DNA of 64,000 nt from positions 103,748,210 to 103,812,209 of the forward strand of contig CM061063.1 in NCBI GenBank assembly GCA_030762895.1, in the 5' to 3' direction. This document shows positions 33,201 through 45,573 of the stretch, in pieces (within the stretch, counting starts at the first letter, position 1; each line of letters opens with the position of its first letter). Position numbers and translations under genes: made by a program. Source of the DNA: Sophora flavescens. Lineage: Eukaryota > Streptophyta > Magnoliopsida > Fabales > Fabaceae. Below the pieces are notes generated by a model. The model was not told the DNA's origin. It ran no database searches and saw only the letters and a list, made by a program, of their open reading frames with translations.

Positions 33201-35337
33201 CTCTTGTGGTTGATGTACTTGGCCGTTTAGTATCTAGAGTTGCTAATAATGGGATGGTTAAGGGTTTGCCTATTGGTTCACAAAGTGTTCTAGTTTCTCA
33301 TCTTCAGTTTGCCGATGACACAATGTTCTTCTTGGAACTAGATGTTGACTTCTGTTAATATTTTGTCTATTTTGAATTTCTTTGAGGTCAAATCTTGTCT
33401 TAATATTAGCTTGCCTAAAAGTGGTATTGAGAATGCGAATGTAGCCAGTCAATTTTCAAGTGCTTTTGCAATGTCAGCAGGTTGTAAAATTCTGCAGTAG
33501 CCTGTTACTTATCTTGGCATCCCTTTGGGAGGTAATCCTCGGGCTTTGTCCTTTAGGATCGGATGATGTGTAAGATTTTGAAGTTGTTAGATTGTTGGAA
33601 GGGTGTTTTTTTTTCCTGAGTGGTTGAATTACTTTGATCCAGTCTTGTTTGGTTAGTATTCTTTTGCACTTCGTCTCCTTTTTTCATATTCTTGTGGCTG
33701 TGGCTCAGAAAATAGAGAAAGTTATGCAGAATTTCCTTTGATCGAGGGTGGATATTTACAGGCAAGATCACCTTGTTAGTTAGGAGGTTTGTTGTAGACC
33801 AAAGGAGGAGGGGGTTGGGCTTGGTAGTTTAGTTTAGTGTTTAAGAAAGGCATTGGGAATTTCCTACACGACCGACCTCTTTATGGCATCAAGTCATTCG
33901 AAGTAAGTATGATTTGCATCTGAATCGGTGGAACATCGACTCGGTCAGAGGAGTCACTCATGCTAGTCCTTGGAAATCTATTTATCACGGTTTACATTCT
34001 TTCAACTATATCATCCTTGAAGTTGGGCAATGGTTCTGGTATTAAATTTTGGGAGGATATTTGGGTTGGTACCCTTCCTCATTCTGGTCTTTTCCAAGGC
34101 CTTTTTGTCTATATTCTTTACATAATTCGCTTGTTTGCCAGTTATACTCTCCGGATAACTCCTCTTGGAACCTTCATTTTTTCCGAAACTTGCACAATAG
34201 AGAGGTTAATGATTTAGAGTTTCTTTTGTTTTTAATTGTCTCTATTCGTCTTTCTTCCTGATTCAAGAACTTGGGGTCCTCAATTACTCGGAAGTGCTCA
34301 TTTGTTAATCCTGTTAGCAGTCCTTGACTCACTCTCACAATGTAGATAGATTTCTTCTGGTAAACCTAATTGGAAGTTCAAAGCTCCCTCAAAGGTTAAA
34401 ACTTTTGGAACTGTTGTTCTTAACAGGATTAACACTAACAACATGCTCCATAAGTGCAGACCTATAACCGCTTTGTCTCTTGATTGCATAATGTGCAGTT
34501 CAGATTCGGAAAATGGACCTTATCTATTTTGGCATTACTCAGCTGTGAAATTTCTCGGAATGGGATGTTTGGGATCCTTGAATAGTCTTGGATCTGATCT
34601 GCCCCCATGAATTTGCATGATTTTCCGCTACGAAATGTAGTGGTTTTGGCTCTCTAAAGATGCCAATATGATGTGTGGTGTAAAGCTCTGTTTTTGCTGT
34701 TCTTTGGAGTATATGGTTGGAAAGGAACAGCAAAATTTTCAATGATTCTTATTTGACTCTAGACATTGTTTGGGATAGGATTACTCTTTCAGCAATTCTT
34801 TGGTGTTCTGCCCATGAGGGTTTTAGTGGTGTTTTTTTGTTAGACACACAGAGGGATTGATATGCTTTGTTTCATGGTTCTATCACTTAGATTTTAGTTG
34901 TTTCTTTTTTTGTTTTGTTTTTGTGAGGGTGTCTTATCCTCTTCCTCTGTACTTTTCTCTTATATCTAATAATATTTCTTTCATTATTAAAAAATGAAAA
35001 GCTTTAATGTTGTATGTGTATTTCGTTGCAAGTGTAATATGCTATTCTTATTCTATTTAGGTTGTGGACATAACAGAAAGGCTGTATGTATATCTTCAAT
35101 GTACCGACTTTCGAGATACAGGGATTCCTTTGTTAGAGTTTTCCAACGTAAGTTATCTTATTCATACATATTCTTGGTTCTGGTGAATAAATCAGTATGA
35201 GACAGATCTTATCAACTTCTGAAATAAGCTGTTAGATGCCACCAGAAAAGCAAAGATCAGTTGATAACATGCAAGTGAGTGTTTAAATGATAGGACATAA
35301 GCAAAGTGTGTATGACCTCATCTTATGTTTCTGATAT

Positions 35338-35394
<57 letters not shown>

Positions 35395-38300
35395 ATATAT
35401 ATATGTATTTATCGAGTCAAACATGCTTGTATACAAGCATCTGCATGTGTACATAAAATTTATTTCTCTTGTAAGCAATTAACTTTTGCCTGTTTTGATG
35501 TTTGTGCAATGACATACACTGTGTCCAGAGATCTAAGAATGGAATGTCTTTGCCATCTATTAGTTAGCATGAAATGTTTGTTCTAGCTGCAGCATAGATA
35601 AGGAAGGATAGAGATTAAATATAGTTTTTTTTTTAATAAAATCAACAAAATCCCTTTGTTCTTTCTTATATGTTTCATGAACAAAAGGTGCACCACTTTA
35701 CTTGTTGGTGTAAACTATATCTTATCTATAGTTAGTTGTACTTTCATCCTTATAGCCTTATTCTGTTGCAAATCATGGTTAAATTCTACTTGAAATAATT
35801 GTAGTTAAGTTTCATCTAAAATATTTGTGTTTACTTAATTTTAGGTGCCTGAAATTAGCTCATGCCTTCTGAGAAATGCATCAGATCAAATGGATTCTGT
35901 ATCTAAACCTAACGGGAAATCCTTGAAAAATATGCCTGAGAACCGTAATTTACCGGTGATAAGTGCTGACCAATATGCTTCTCGTAGTGCAATGATATGT
36001 TCGCTCGTCGTTTCGTGGTCTCCCTTGCTCCATGTAGCATCTGAATCATATCCAGTTCCTAATAGTTGTTCTTCTATTAGTCTACTTGCTGTTGGAGGGA
36101 AGTCTGGTAAAATTTCTTTTTGGAGATTTCACCCACCAGATTGCTATACGATTGAGGATAAAAAAGTCCCGACTTCTGTGGAGTTTGTTGGACTCCATCA
36201 GGCACATAAGTCATGGGTTACAACAATAAGTTGGTTGTTGTTAGCTTTTGATTCTTCAAATCCTCAAATTTTATTAGCTACTGGAAGCTCTGATGGGAGG
36301 TCAGTTAAGCAAGCTTATGGTACTGTGTTATATTTGTATTATGATTTCATTAATTTATCTTGTTAGCTTACATATACACTTTCTGGAGTCATGTGTCATG
36401 ATTTGTTTTGTTATTTATGATTTATCTGCACCATCTTAACGGGAATGCTCCCAATGTTGTTCAAATAAGTTTACGTGGCCAAAATTTTATCGGGTTTTTC
36501 TATATTATCTAGATAATATTCACTGTGGTGTTACCATGTTAGTAATGTTGATACCACAAGAATGGAATACATGCTTTGAATAATTGATATGTAGACTGCA
36601 ATTGAATTTTGGCCTTTTGGTAGCAAGGCTTCTAAAAGGTATGGTTTTCTCACATTTGTTTAAAAAAAATTGTAGTTTCTTGAGGATCTTATGAGATTCA
36701 ATGAAATTTTTGTTGTTCCACTTAATAGGACTACTCATCAAAACATTTTGACCCCTAAGATGAAAATGAAGTAGGTCCTTTAGTATATTTAGTTAGGATA
36801 AGACATTTATTGATAGAGGCCACAATAATTGGTAGATTAGCCTTAAACTTCATAATATTACTGCTTTGAGGAGAAGCTATTACAGATGCATGGAAGGCTT
36901 AGCTTGGGGTTTTGAGAGGTGGATTAATGCTTGAAAATTGGATGCTTGAAGGTAGATTATGGCAATAGTGGATTCCAATAAGAATTAGAGTTTTGAAATA
37001 AGGAATTGGGATGTAGGGTTTTGAGGATGGATTACTGCTTAAAATTTAGGTAAGTTCAGGATGGAAGTAGTGGGATATAGGGTTTTGAGGTTGCCACCTT
37101 TCTGGGTTTGTCGTGCTGCGTTTCTGCATTGTGGCTGTCGTGGTCGTTATAGCAGTGGAAATCGCAGCATTTCTTATGAGCTTTGGGTGCGATTCTGAAA
37201 TGGGCAAAAAACCTATTAATGCTCTCAAATGAAATGTTTTGAGGGGGTAGCTTAGGGTTTTGATTCAAAAAAGGTTTGATAAGGGTTCGGGAGAAAACCT
37301 TCGTGCCTCTCATCTCTCAGTCTCGTATGTGCGTTCCTTTCACTGTTACTGTGCAATCCATCAAACCCATTGCTCTCCAGGGAGTTTCCATACCCTCTCT
37401 GTCCATCAACTCTGCATTTTCCGGTCAAATGTTCTGTTTTTCCTTGTCTTCTCACTGTCCCACAGGTTGCTGTTGTTTTCTCCTTGTCCTCTTTGTGGTT
37501 TGTTAGCCACAGTTTTTTATTTTATTTTATTTTATGTGGTTCTCTTTTTCTCTGTGTTTTGTTGGTTTCTGTTCTAATTTGTTCTGTTCTATTTTTTATT
37601 GTCTCTTAAATGAGTTATGTCTTTTTTTTTTTGTCATTTGTCTCCCAAAGACCCAAACTCATTCACTCCTTAGAGGCTTAAACTTATTTGATTCCTTGAC
37701 TTCTGTTGTTATTAACTTATTTGCTATCCCACTATAGCATTTTTGGGTGGGCCGCTACGCGTTGCTATCTGGATTGATGACTATATTGGTTTGCCAGCAA
37801 TAAGATGGGGTTTAAAGGGAAGCAAGTGGCTCTCTTGCTATAAGTATTTTGGATTTGCTAACATATTTAGGGTAGAAGAATAATAGTTTTGAAATGCATC
37901 ATTTCTGAAGTCAATCAGATATGAACAAGTTTTAAAATTGTATGAAAACGGGACAAGGATTAGGAGTTGTAGAAAAAGAAGAGAATTATTGTAGGCTTCA
38001 TTTACAGGTATATTTAGGCATCATGCTTACGATTTGATTGTGTTGCTTTATGCAATCAAGTCGACAGTAATCTATTCTTGACGTGGTTCCTAAGCTTCCT
38101 TGACTAAGTGGTCAAAAGTTTATCTTCACTTCCCTCACACTCTTTATTTGATTAACTTTATGTATCAAGTTACATTTTACTGAAATGTATGTGTTTAATA
38201 ACAGTGTGAAGGTTTGGTTGGGTGACAATGACAAATTGCTAAAATCATCAGAAATGGATCAAACTCCTTTCTTTTTGTTGAAGGAGGTACTTTTACTTAT

Positions 38301-41300
38301 TTTCTGCATCTCTTCTCATTTTTATTTTTCTTCTTTGTTAATACTATCTTTACTCAACTTACAATTTCTAAATAGGTTATAAATGTCAATGCTGTCCCAA
38401 TTTCTGTACTTTCAGTAACTGGGCATATTCAATGCCCTTCCAAGATGCTTTTAGCCATCGGCAAAGGTTCTGGTTCCTTTGAAATATGGCTATGTGACAT
38501 ATGTTCTAGGGAATTCGATAAGGTTGGCTCATATGATGCACATGATTATATTGTAAGTATTTTTTCCTCCTTTTTGGGAGTTAGTTGTAGACTTGGAGCT
38601 GCATTCATCTGTTGGTTTTTGCAATTTTTATTTCCTTCAGGTTACAGGTTTGGCCTGGGCATTTGGTGGAAGATATTTGTACAGTTGTAGCCAGGTAACT
38701 ATATGTAAGTTATAGTTATATCTTTTTCCTTAGGTGATGCGGACAATTTTTGTCAGAGTATCATTAAACATGTAACTATTTAGATGGCCAATCAAATAAT
38801 TATGTGGGCTTCTAAAATAGATGAATCTGCTAACTCTTCTAGAACTTGGAATTCTGAGATTACTTTCAGGATTTCAACTGGTTAGTTTCCATAATACAGA
38901 TAAAATTGTAGTATCTAGAATGATTAACTCTCTGTTTATCTTAAACGAAGAGTTCCAGTGCAATATTAGCAAAATTGAAATTAAGCACCAAACTCCTTAC
39001 ACTTGAAATACATTCACCATAATATTGTATGCTCGTCTTCCAATATTTTTGTTCAGTTGCCAAGATGTCCATCAAAAAATTTTAGCCTTCTGATATGTAT
39101 TTTAATATATGTATCTATGATTGATGGATGGTTGTTTAAATATTGGTAGGATAATTTGGTCCGTAGCTGGATTTTGCATGAGAATCACCTAGATGAAGTA
39201 ACCATCTTTTCTGATATGCCTCGTACCAACAATTCAACCTGTGTACGTTACTACTATCCTTTTCTGTTTCTATCTCCTTTTTGGTATGAACTTTGTTTTT
39301 TTCTTTAACTAGACAAATATGCGTTTTTTACCTTGCAGCCTACAAGAGATGCGATTGACTCATGTTATGGTGCAGCAGTGTCCCCTGGGAATCTTGTCAT
39401 TGCTACTGTATGATATTTTATTTCCACAATATTTTTTTGCATTTTTATATTGACCCTCGAAGTTCCGCGGTGTCTGCCTATCTTTTTTTAAATTAGGTAG
39501 TGTTTGCTCAGCTTTATTTCGGCTTCTCTTCGGTGGGTTGTTGGGTAGCTCAAGTGGTTTGAGCTAAGGGTAAAAAGAGTTGGAGACTAGAAGGTCAAAG
39601 GTTCAAACATTGACAATGGAGAAAAATTAACATACCAAGTAACTAATAACATTTGCCTATCATAAAGAAAAAAAATTGGCTTCTCTTCTCCTTAAGGAGA
39701 AGCTGGGGGTGGGGGTGGGTGGGGTGTGTGGGGGGATGGGTGGTGGGGGGGGTGGGTGGGTGTGTGTGTGTGAGAGTTGCATTTACTAGAAGTATTGAAC
39801 TATTTCCTAGGATCTAATTCTTATGTAGGCTAGATACATCAAACATGTGAAACATGCACTTATTCTGCAAAAATAAAGTGAAAATGCAAGATTTTTTGAA
39901 GGAAATGGTGAAAACAAGGTGGCATTTTTGTAATTCAAAGTGAAAAAATGACAACAAACCAAACATAGCCTCTTTGCAGTTTCATATCCTGCTTTAATAT
40001 CTCCTGTTGAATTTATTTCCACTATTTAATTTGTGCATTGTTGGCTGTATAGCTATGTATGCACACTTATTTGTGCCCTTGATTTTGCTCTTACCATATA
40101 ATGTTATTATGGAGTCATTTTGCTTATTTATTGCAGGTTCATAGCTTCGATGTTGAGAAGCTGAATCGAATGTATGAAGCAAGGTATTTTCAAAATTCTA
40201 GGGTCTGAGAAAGTGTGTTTGGTAACTAAATTAACTGAATCATTTTAGCTACAGTGTTGACTGTTGAGCATTTATATGTAAGTAGGGTCTAGAACATTCT
40301 ATCTAACTGATTTTAGAATACTCTATATAAACGGGAATGTTCCTTTCTAAACTACATTAGCATAATACAGCATACTCTACATTTCTCCCTCAACAGGATT
40401 CTGCGGGCAGCTATTGAATTCTGTTTGGATTGGTGGGCTACAAGTGGATGTTTGGTCGAAATCTCCCTATTCATTTAACACTGAAGAATATTCCAGCTTT
40501 CCAGAGAAAGAATTAACTTATTGGGGGGCCAATATCATATGGTCTTTAAATCAATATCAATGTGTTGAAAAGTCTCTGGTTCTTTGGGATGTAATTGCTG
40601 CGTTATTGGCTTTCAAGGATATCAAACCAAATTTTGTTGAACATTTACTGATTAAGTGGCTCTCATTGTTATTTTTGGGATCTCACAAGGACCTTCCCAT
40701 TGAAAAGGTTTTATTGCATGTCTCTTCAAGTTTGTCAGACATTCCTTCTCGCCTGCTACATTTGCTCAATATAATATGTAGACGTGTAATGTTAGCAGAG
40801 CTGGATACTGATCAAATAACAAGCATAAGCAGCAAGGTTCAATATTTAGAAGGGATTTGTCCTGCCATGGAAAAGCAAATTACTAAGTGGATAGAAGTTC
40901 TTCTAAGCAGTGAAAGAGAGCTCCGTGAAAGGCTTGTGGGTTTTAGTTTTTCTAATTTCCGAACGAATATGTCCTATCCAGAAGCAACTACTTCCCAATC
41001 TGGCCGGTGGTATCCTGTTGGACTAGTACAGATGAAACAATGGATTGCTTTAGATCAGGATCATGTACGTGATCAGTCGAAATTCATCGCACCAGAAGTT
41101 ACTCATGAGAAAAGGTATTGCTTTGGAACAGTTGTATATTTTAGATAATATTCCCTTCTCAATTTTCTTACTCATTGTTTTCATAGCTTTGTTTGTGCAC
41201 CTTACTTCTTTGTCCAGCATTGTTGAGGCTAACCAGTTACAACATATAGTAGTATTTTCCCGAGAAAGGGTGGAGAAAACGCTATTTGATTGTACTGGAA

Positions 41301-42236
41301 ACTGTAGATAATTGCAAGTTTTCTTTTCATAGAACTTGATGGAAATTGATTTGGCAAAAAAAATTGAATTAGAAATAATTAATATTGCTGGTAAAAGATG
41401 TTAATAGAGTGCTTAATGTGTAGCCATTTGCCAACTTAATCAATCACATGAGGTTAATTGTTCATGAAGTGTAAATAGGGCAGCCAAGTGCACGAGGCTC
41501 CTACCTGGTGGGGTCCGAGGAGGGTAATGTGTACATTCTTACTCCTGTAAGCGGAGAGACTATTTCTAGGATTTGAGCCGGTGACCTCTAGGTCACAAGA
41601 CATCAACCTTACCATTGTGCCAAGTCTCACCCTTTTATTGTTCATAAAGTGTAAATATTTAATCAAAATTATTTTTTGTAACTTCTCCTCAATTTAAATT
41701 GGTAAATTCTTGGAATTTCCTCACATGTGGAAAACTGCTTGCTGATAACAACTGTTGTTACCGAGCTTGTAAAATAAAATCACGCAATTTGTTGTAGATT
41801 TGGCTCCGAACTTAAAATATGGTAATCATAATATTGTGTATTTCTCCTGAATATCAGGTTTCTGTCCAGTGGATCTTCAGCAGTGGAGCCATGTAGTTAT
41901 TGTTCAGCATCGGTTCCCTTTGAATCTCCTGAGGTTGGTTTTTGTCAAGGTGAAAATTGCAGTAGTGGCAATGGTAAGCATCACAGGTTATTGAGATGTG
42001 CTGTTTCTATGCAAGTTTGCCCTTGTACTCCACTATGGTTTTGTGTATGTTGCCATAGGTCAGCGTTTAGATTGACGCCAGAACTACTTTTTAGAATGTC
42101 TTCATTTCAAGTAGATTTAGAGTCTTCAACTGAATCATCCTCTGAAGCAGTATCCTCAAAACCGCTGTGCCCCTTTTGTGGGATACTGCTACAGCGACAA
42201 CTACCAGACTTTCTACTTTCTCCTGTGCCTGTATAA
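30222..42236 (+). CDS. TFIIIC 90-kDa subunit (GTF3C4-like), 14 exons, one-base frameshift
   Basis: Exons: 30222-30344, 30773-30857, 31287-31389, 31555-31639, 35061-35147, 35845-36299, 38205-38286, 38376-38552, 38641-38694, 39150-39242, 39339-39407, 40137-40183, 40397-41114, 41858-42236. All junctions are GT-AG and phases agree except inside exon 13. The N-terminal two-thirds is WD40-like (SISWSPLGMAPNSG, LIAVCTSEGHLKIYRPP, GSVKVWLGDND, GLAWAFGGRYLYSCS), matching the TFIIIC delta/90-kDa family. The last exon has Cys/His clusters (EPCSYC, CVCCHRSAF, LCPFCGILLQ) matching the TFIIIC zinc-binding domain. The subunit helps TFIIIC recruit TFIIIB and Pol III at tRNA promoters in the nucleus. The summed coding length is 2,557 bases, one over a multiple of three; the surplus maps to 40,421-40,427 (TTC TGT then T TGG). 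An in-frame ATG at 30,129 is an alternative start. Confidence 0.82.
31830..34990 (+). mobile_element. LINE (L1 type) in intron 4 of the TFIIIC gene, degenerate
   Basis: The stretch around 33,160-33,350 reads FTLVVDVLGRLVSRV and HLQFADDTMFF, the RT region of plant L1 LINEs, and about 32,170 has KVLSPDGFSF (from a SPDGF-type motif). The 3' end, TAATATTTCTTTCATTATTAAAAAATG near 34,980, is a LINE tail seen again at 42,400. Many stops and frame changes occur. It lies in gene orientation and enlarges intron 4 to 3.4 kb. The 5' limit is approximate. Confidence 0.75.
32453..32929 (-). mobile_element. second LINE 3' end nested in the first
   Basis: On the minus strand it carries a LINE ORF2 C-terminal remnant (WLHRNDIIFNQ near 32,860), a 3' untranslated region and a poly-A (the T run at 32,453). 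It is flanked by a 12-bp target duplication, TGATTTTATTCC (32,441-32,452) and TGACTTTATTCC (32,930-32,941), one mismatch. It interrupts the host LINE in the opposite orientation. Confidence 0.75.
35340..35402. repeat. (TA)n(TG)n microsatellite in intron 5
   Basis: About nine TA repeats run into about seventeen GT repeats, then TATATATA. A likely length-variable marker. Confidence 0.9.
36300..38204 (+). other. intron 6 of the TFIIIC gene
   Basis: It is 1.9 kb and includes a GC- and pyrimidine-richer segment (about 37,080-37,520) that looks unlike its surroundings and may be an insertion. Short frames there are not convincing. Confidence 0.45.
39532..39677 (+). mobile_element. tRNA-derived SINE in intron 11
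   Basis: GTAGCTCAAGTGGTTTGAG resembles a tRNA A box and GGTTCAAACATTGAC a B box; an A-rich tail follows. It is flanked by an 11-bp perfect duplication, GGCTTCTCTTC (39,521-39,531 and 39,678-39,688). Confidence 0.8.
39700..39775 (+). other. G-rich tract with G-quadruplex potential in intron 11
   Basis: More than eight runs of three or more G separated by one to five bases lie on the coding strand, passing into (GT)n. It follows the SINE directly. Confidence 0.75.
41457..41656 (-). mobile_element. SINE in intron 13, resembling Au-type SINEs
   Basis: The body is 41,477-41,636. On the minus strand GGCACAATGGTAAGG (A box) and GGCTCAAATCC (B box) are followed by GACCCCACCAGG and GGAGCCTCGTGCACTTGGC, a layout I associate with Au SINEs. 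A 20-bp target duplication (ATTGTTCAT(G/A)AAGTGTAAAT, one mismatch) flanks it at 41,457-41,476 and 41,637-41,656. Confidence 0.85.
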
Positions 42237-42299
42237 GAATATTTAGTAGTATTAACTATATATAATATATCGTAATTTAAGAGGCTGTGATGCTTCCAT

Positions 42300-42430
42300 C
42301 TCCACTTCGCCTTTAGTGTTCTGCTGAACTTTCTTTTCTTTCTTTCTCGAGTTATTTTTTTGAGAATGCCCTATCCTCTTCCTTTTTATGCTTTTCTTTT
42401 TCATCTGATAATATTTCTTTAATTATAAAA
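42300..42430 (+). mobile_element. LINE 3' tail just after the TFIIIC stop codon
   Basis: CCTATCCTCTTCC and ATCTGATAATATTTCTTTAATTATAAAAAAA match the end of the intron 4 LINE (about 34,935-34,990). It is 5'-truncated and lies 65-195 bp after the stop, so it may form part of the 3' untranslated region. Confidence 0.6.
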
Positions 42431-43190
42431 AAATATTACATAGATTCTCACCCTTATGATCTCTCTCTCGCTCAAACATATATATAATATTAATATGTAT
42501 GATTCTCATTGAGTGATTATATTCAATTCAAAGGCAAGACATTCCTCTCTCATCTACAATTGGTAACATACGTACTCTTTTCCATACTTGTACGTTCGTT
42601 GTCCATCGTCCACGGTGGAACCCCGTGTTGTCTTTGCACAACTAATGTAAGGCTTGTTTTGAACAAATGATATAAGGTGTGTTGCCTGTTGATGACTTTA
42701 CTCATAATTGACTCCATGCCCATTTTTATTTTCAAAATACTAGTTTTCAAAATGAAGTGTTTTTGAAATGTAAATAAAACTTAATGGTGATTCCATTTTG
42801 ATTTTGATTTTTCAACTTATGTATGTTGCCGTGAACACCTAATCGTCATTTAAAAAAAATAAAAATTAAAAGAAGTCTACAAACATGCCTTACTTTTAAT
42901 TTTCTACTTTTTTCTATAAAAAATTTAAGCCTAAATACCCAAATCAGTCTAACAATTTTTAGGTATCACTTTTCATCTCCGAGGAAAAAAAACTCATCGA
43001 ATAATCCTCGTAAATGACAAAATAGGGATACGTAAGTTCTTCCATTTGTTTTTGTCTTAGAACATGGTGTTATGGTGTTAATGCGTATTGTTAGTGTTTG
43101 GGTGTTCTATAAACTCGTCCAACATGAAATTTTTTAAACACGTTTTTGAGCAAAACGACGTTGTTCATGAAGAGGGTTAACCTTTATGAT

Positions 43191-43794
43191 CCTAACTTTG
43201 TCGCAGCAATTAATTTCACCATTGTTCAAATTTATGAGCTATGTTTTCGCCTATTGATTGTGCCCGAACCCTTTTAATATTCACGCCCATTGATTTCGCC
43301 CATAACCTCTATAATTTTGCCTCCATTGATTTTGTCCCTTTTCACTTATTGTCCTCGGTGATGAGTTGGGTTTATCAAAAGTGCATGTGTCTAGTGTGGT
43401 GCATTTACTATGTTGTGGTGCTTCTAACCTGGTTTGATCTATCAGTGTGATACATATGGTGCATGTGGTATGGTGCTTGTAACACGTAGGGACCAAATCC
43501 CATGATAGAAATTGTCAGAGATTAAATTGGATTACTTAAATAATAGTTAGAGACTTTATTGAGTTAATGCGTGATTGTTCTCCTGGTCTCTTCTGCACTT
43601 TTGATCACTCCAACTCATTGCTTAGCCCAAAGAAGCGAAAGAGGGCGAAATCAATGGAGGCAAAATTATAGGGGTTATGGGCGAAATCAGTGAAGGAGAA
43701 TATTAGAGGGGCTCATGTGCAATCAACAGGGACGAAATCACAGCCCCATAGATTTGAACAATGGTGAAATTAATTGCTGCAACAGAGTTAAGGT
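43191..43794. repeat. foldback element, copy A
   Basis: Arms of about 150 bp (about 43,191-43,345 and 43,625-43,794) are inverted copies: CAGCAATTAATTTCACCATT against AATGGTGAAATTAATTGCTG, and ATAATTTTGCCTCCATTGAT against its reverse complement. No ORF of note lies between. Its counterpart is at 51,510-52,112. Confidence 0.75.
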
Positions 43795-44147
43795 ATTTCA
43801 AGAAAAGGTAGTAGTACCTCAAAATTTCCTATAGTCAAAATTTAAATAAAAAAAAAAGGAAAAAAGAGAAAAAGGATGAAGCACAAAAAAAAAAACCAAC
43901 TACTTATCAATCTATATTTGTTTGTTGTTTCCACTTTGAAGTGGTATCGAAGGCTCAGTTTCCTTTTCTCGTGTTTTTTCCTTTCTCATTTTTGTTTCTC
44001 TGTTTCTTGTGTCGCACCCACAAGACATCCTGGTACTTTGCAAAGACCAACGTGAGGGTGTTGTGTTGCTCCCAATTTTGCTCCTGCTCAATCATTTCAC
44101 AAGATGAGTTGTTTGGCAAATAGACTATAAATGAGGGGGAAAATCAA

Positions 44148-44317
44148 GAGTTTAATTTCTATGTAGTAAAGATTTTTACATTGACAACCAATCTAAATCA
44201 TGGATTTGATGACTTTTAAGATGGTTGGGATAAGAATCAAAGATTTTTAATGATGTATCCATTTTGATTGGTTGACAATGAAAAAACTTTACACTACCCG
44301 TATATATCAATTAAATC
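44148..44317. repeat. MITE, same family as 29,649-30,013 (copy A)
   Basis: It starts GAGTTTAATT and ends CAATTAAATCC, with the AAATCATGGATTTGATGACT core. Counterpart at 52,439-52,620. Confidence 0.7.
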
Positions 44318-44329
44318 CAAAAATCAAAT

Positions 44330-45480
44330 CCTTATTCAGCCGGTTTTAGAAAATCTGAAATTGAGGTGTTATGATTGAAGTTTGAGTTTATTTTTTCTCT
44401 TCAAACTCCTCTCTCAAATTTACACTTCAACTGCCTAAAGTTAGTGTGGAGCAATTCCATGTTCTCTACCATACCAAACTAGCTTTATTGACACACCAAA
44501 CTACTTTTTTCAATCAAGATTTGGAACCCAAATCTAACTATAACTAATGTACTTCTAAGATGAAAAATATGTTGAAAAAAATTCAAAAATTATTTGAGAA
44601 ACTCCAATCCCAATTTTGAATGTGTCAAGCAGTATGCCCAATTCATTAATTTTTAAGTAGATCGATAAAATAAAATCAAAAAATCTTAATGGAATGTTTG
44701 GCATTCCCCAAAACCCATGTACTACACTCAACCAAATAGAGAGGTGGCTCTTATAAATAGCTATGGGCCAGAACCAAAAATTCATGGGCAATTGCTATTC
44801 ACATAGCCCCTTTCTTTCTTTTTAACACCACCCTTTATTTTTTTTCCTCTTCCCCTTCTAAAAATACCCCTAGTTTTACAACCCGCCACCCAACAAACAC
44901 ACCACCACCATCCTCTCACTACCTTCAACCTCCTTTAAACTCCCTAACTACATCCCTCACCACCCTCAAACTCCATCAACCTCATAAAAAAGAAAGGAAG
45001 AAGAAGAAGGATAAAGGAAATTACCAAGATCCTCAACCTTCCTCTTCTTCGTCGATGGTGATTTTTCTCACTATTTTTGTTACTTTGAATTTAAATTCAA
45101 AAGTTTATACAAAATTGTGTTTCGAAGTAAATTTTGGAAGTCAAATTTGTATAGACTTCCGAATTTATATTCCGTATAAATGTTTTGATCATGTCTCAAA
45201 ATTAAGTTTTGAACGTTGTTTCATGCATGTGGTGCGAAAATTCAAAGCACGCTAAAAGGAAACCTAAGAAATAAAATAAATGCTTTTTATTCCAATTGAG
45301 CCATAAAGTAATTGGATGAATAAAATCGAAGCAAAAATAATAAACTCAGTTTACAATGTAATAAAGAATTGTCAAAACTAAATAATTTCCTTAGCAAATC
45401 CCTAAGAAAAATGATAAATGGTTCAATTTTTGTCGTCTCCATGCAAAATGAGTTATCACCATGTCCACTTTATAGGTAAT
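44330..45480. other. no gene recognised (duplicated spacer, copy A)
   Basis: Only short frames. The segment 44,961-45,127 is present here but absent from copy B, where the hAT and LTR element lie. Confidence 0.5.
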
Positions 45481-45573
45481 TTCTCAGAAGTAAAAATCTA
45501 AAATAATACAAAGAATTAACCACTCGTCATCCGAATATGCAATTGTAATTGAAGGAGTAGGAATAAATGAGAT

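Noticed and set aside
37046..37740. Several short frames in TFIIIC intron 6
   Set aside because: They are short, mutually overlapping, Phe/Ser-rich products of pyrimidine-rich sequence. Possibly an insertion, but not supported as a gene.
39532..39677. tRNA gene
   Set aside because: Same reasons: tRNA-like boxes with an A-rich tail and an 11-bp duplication mark a SINE.
41477..41636. tRNA gene
   Set aside because: A and B boxes are present, but no cloverleaf can be completed and long target duplications flank it. It is a SINE.
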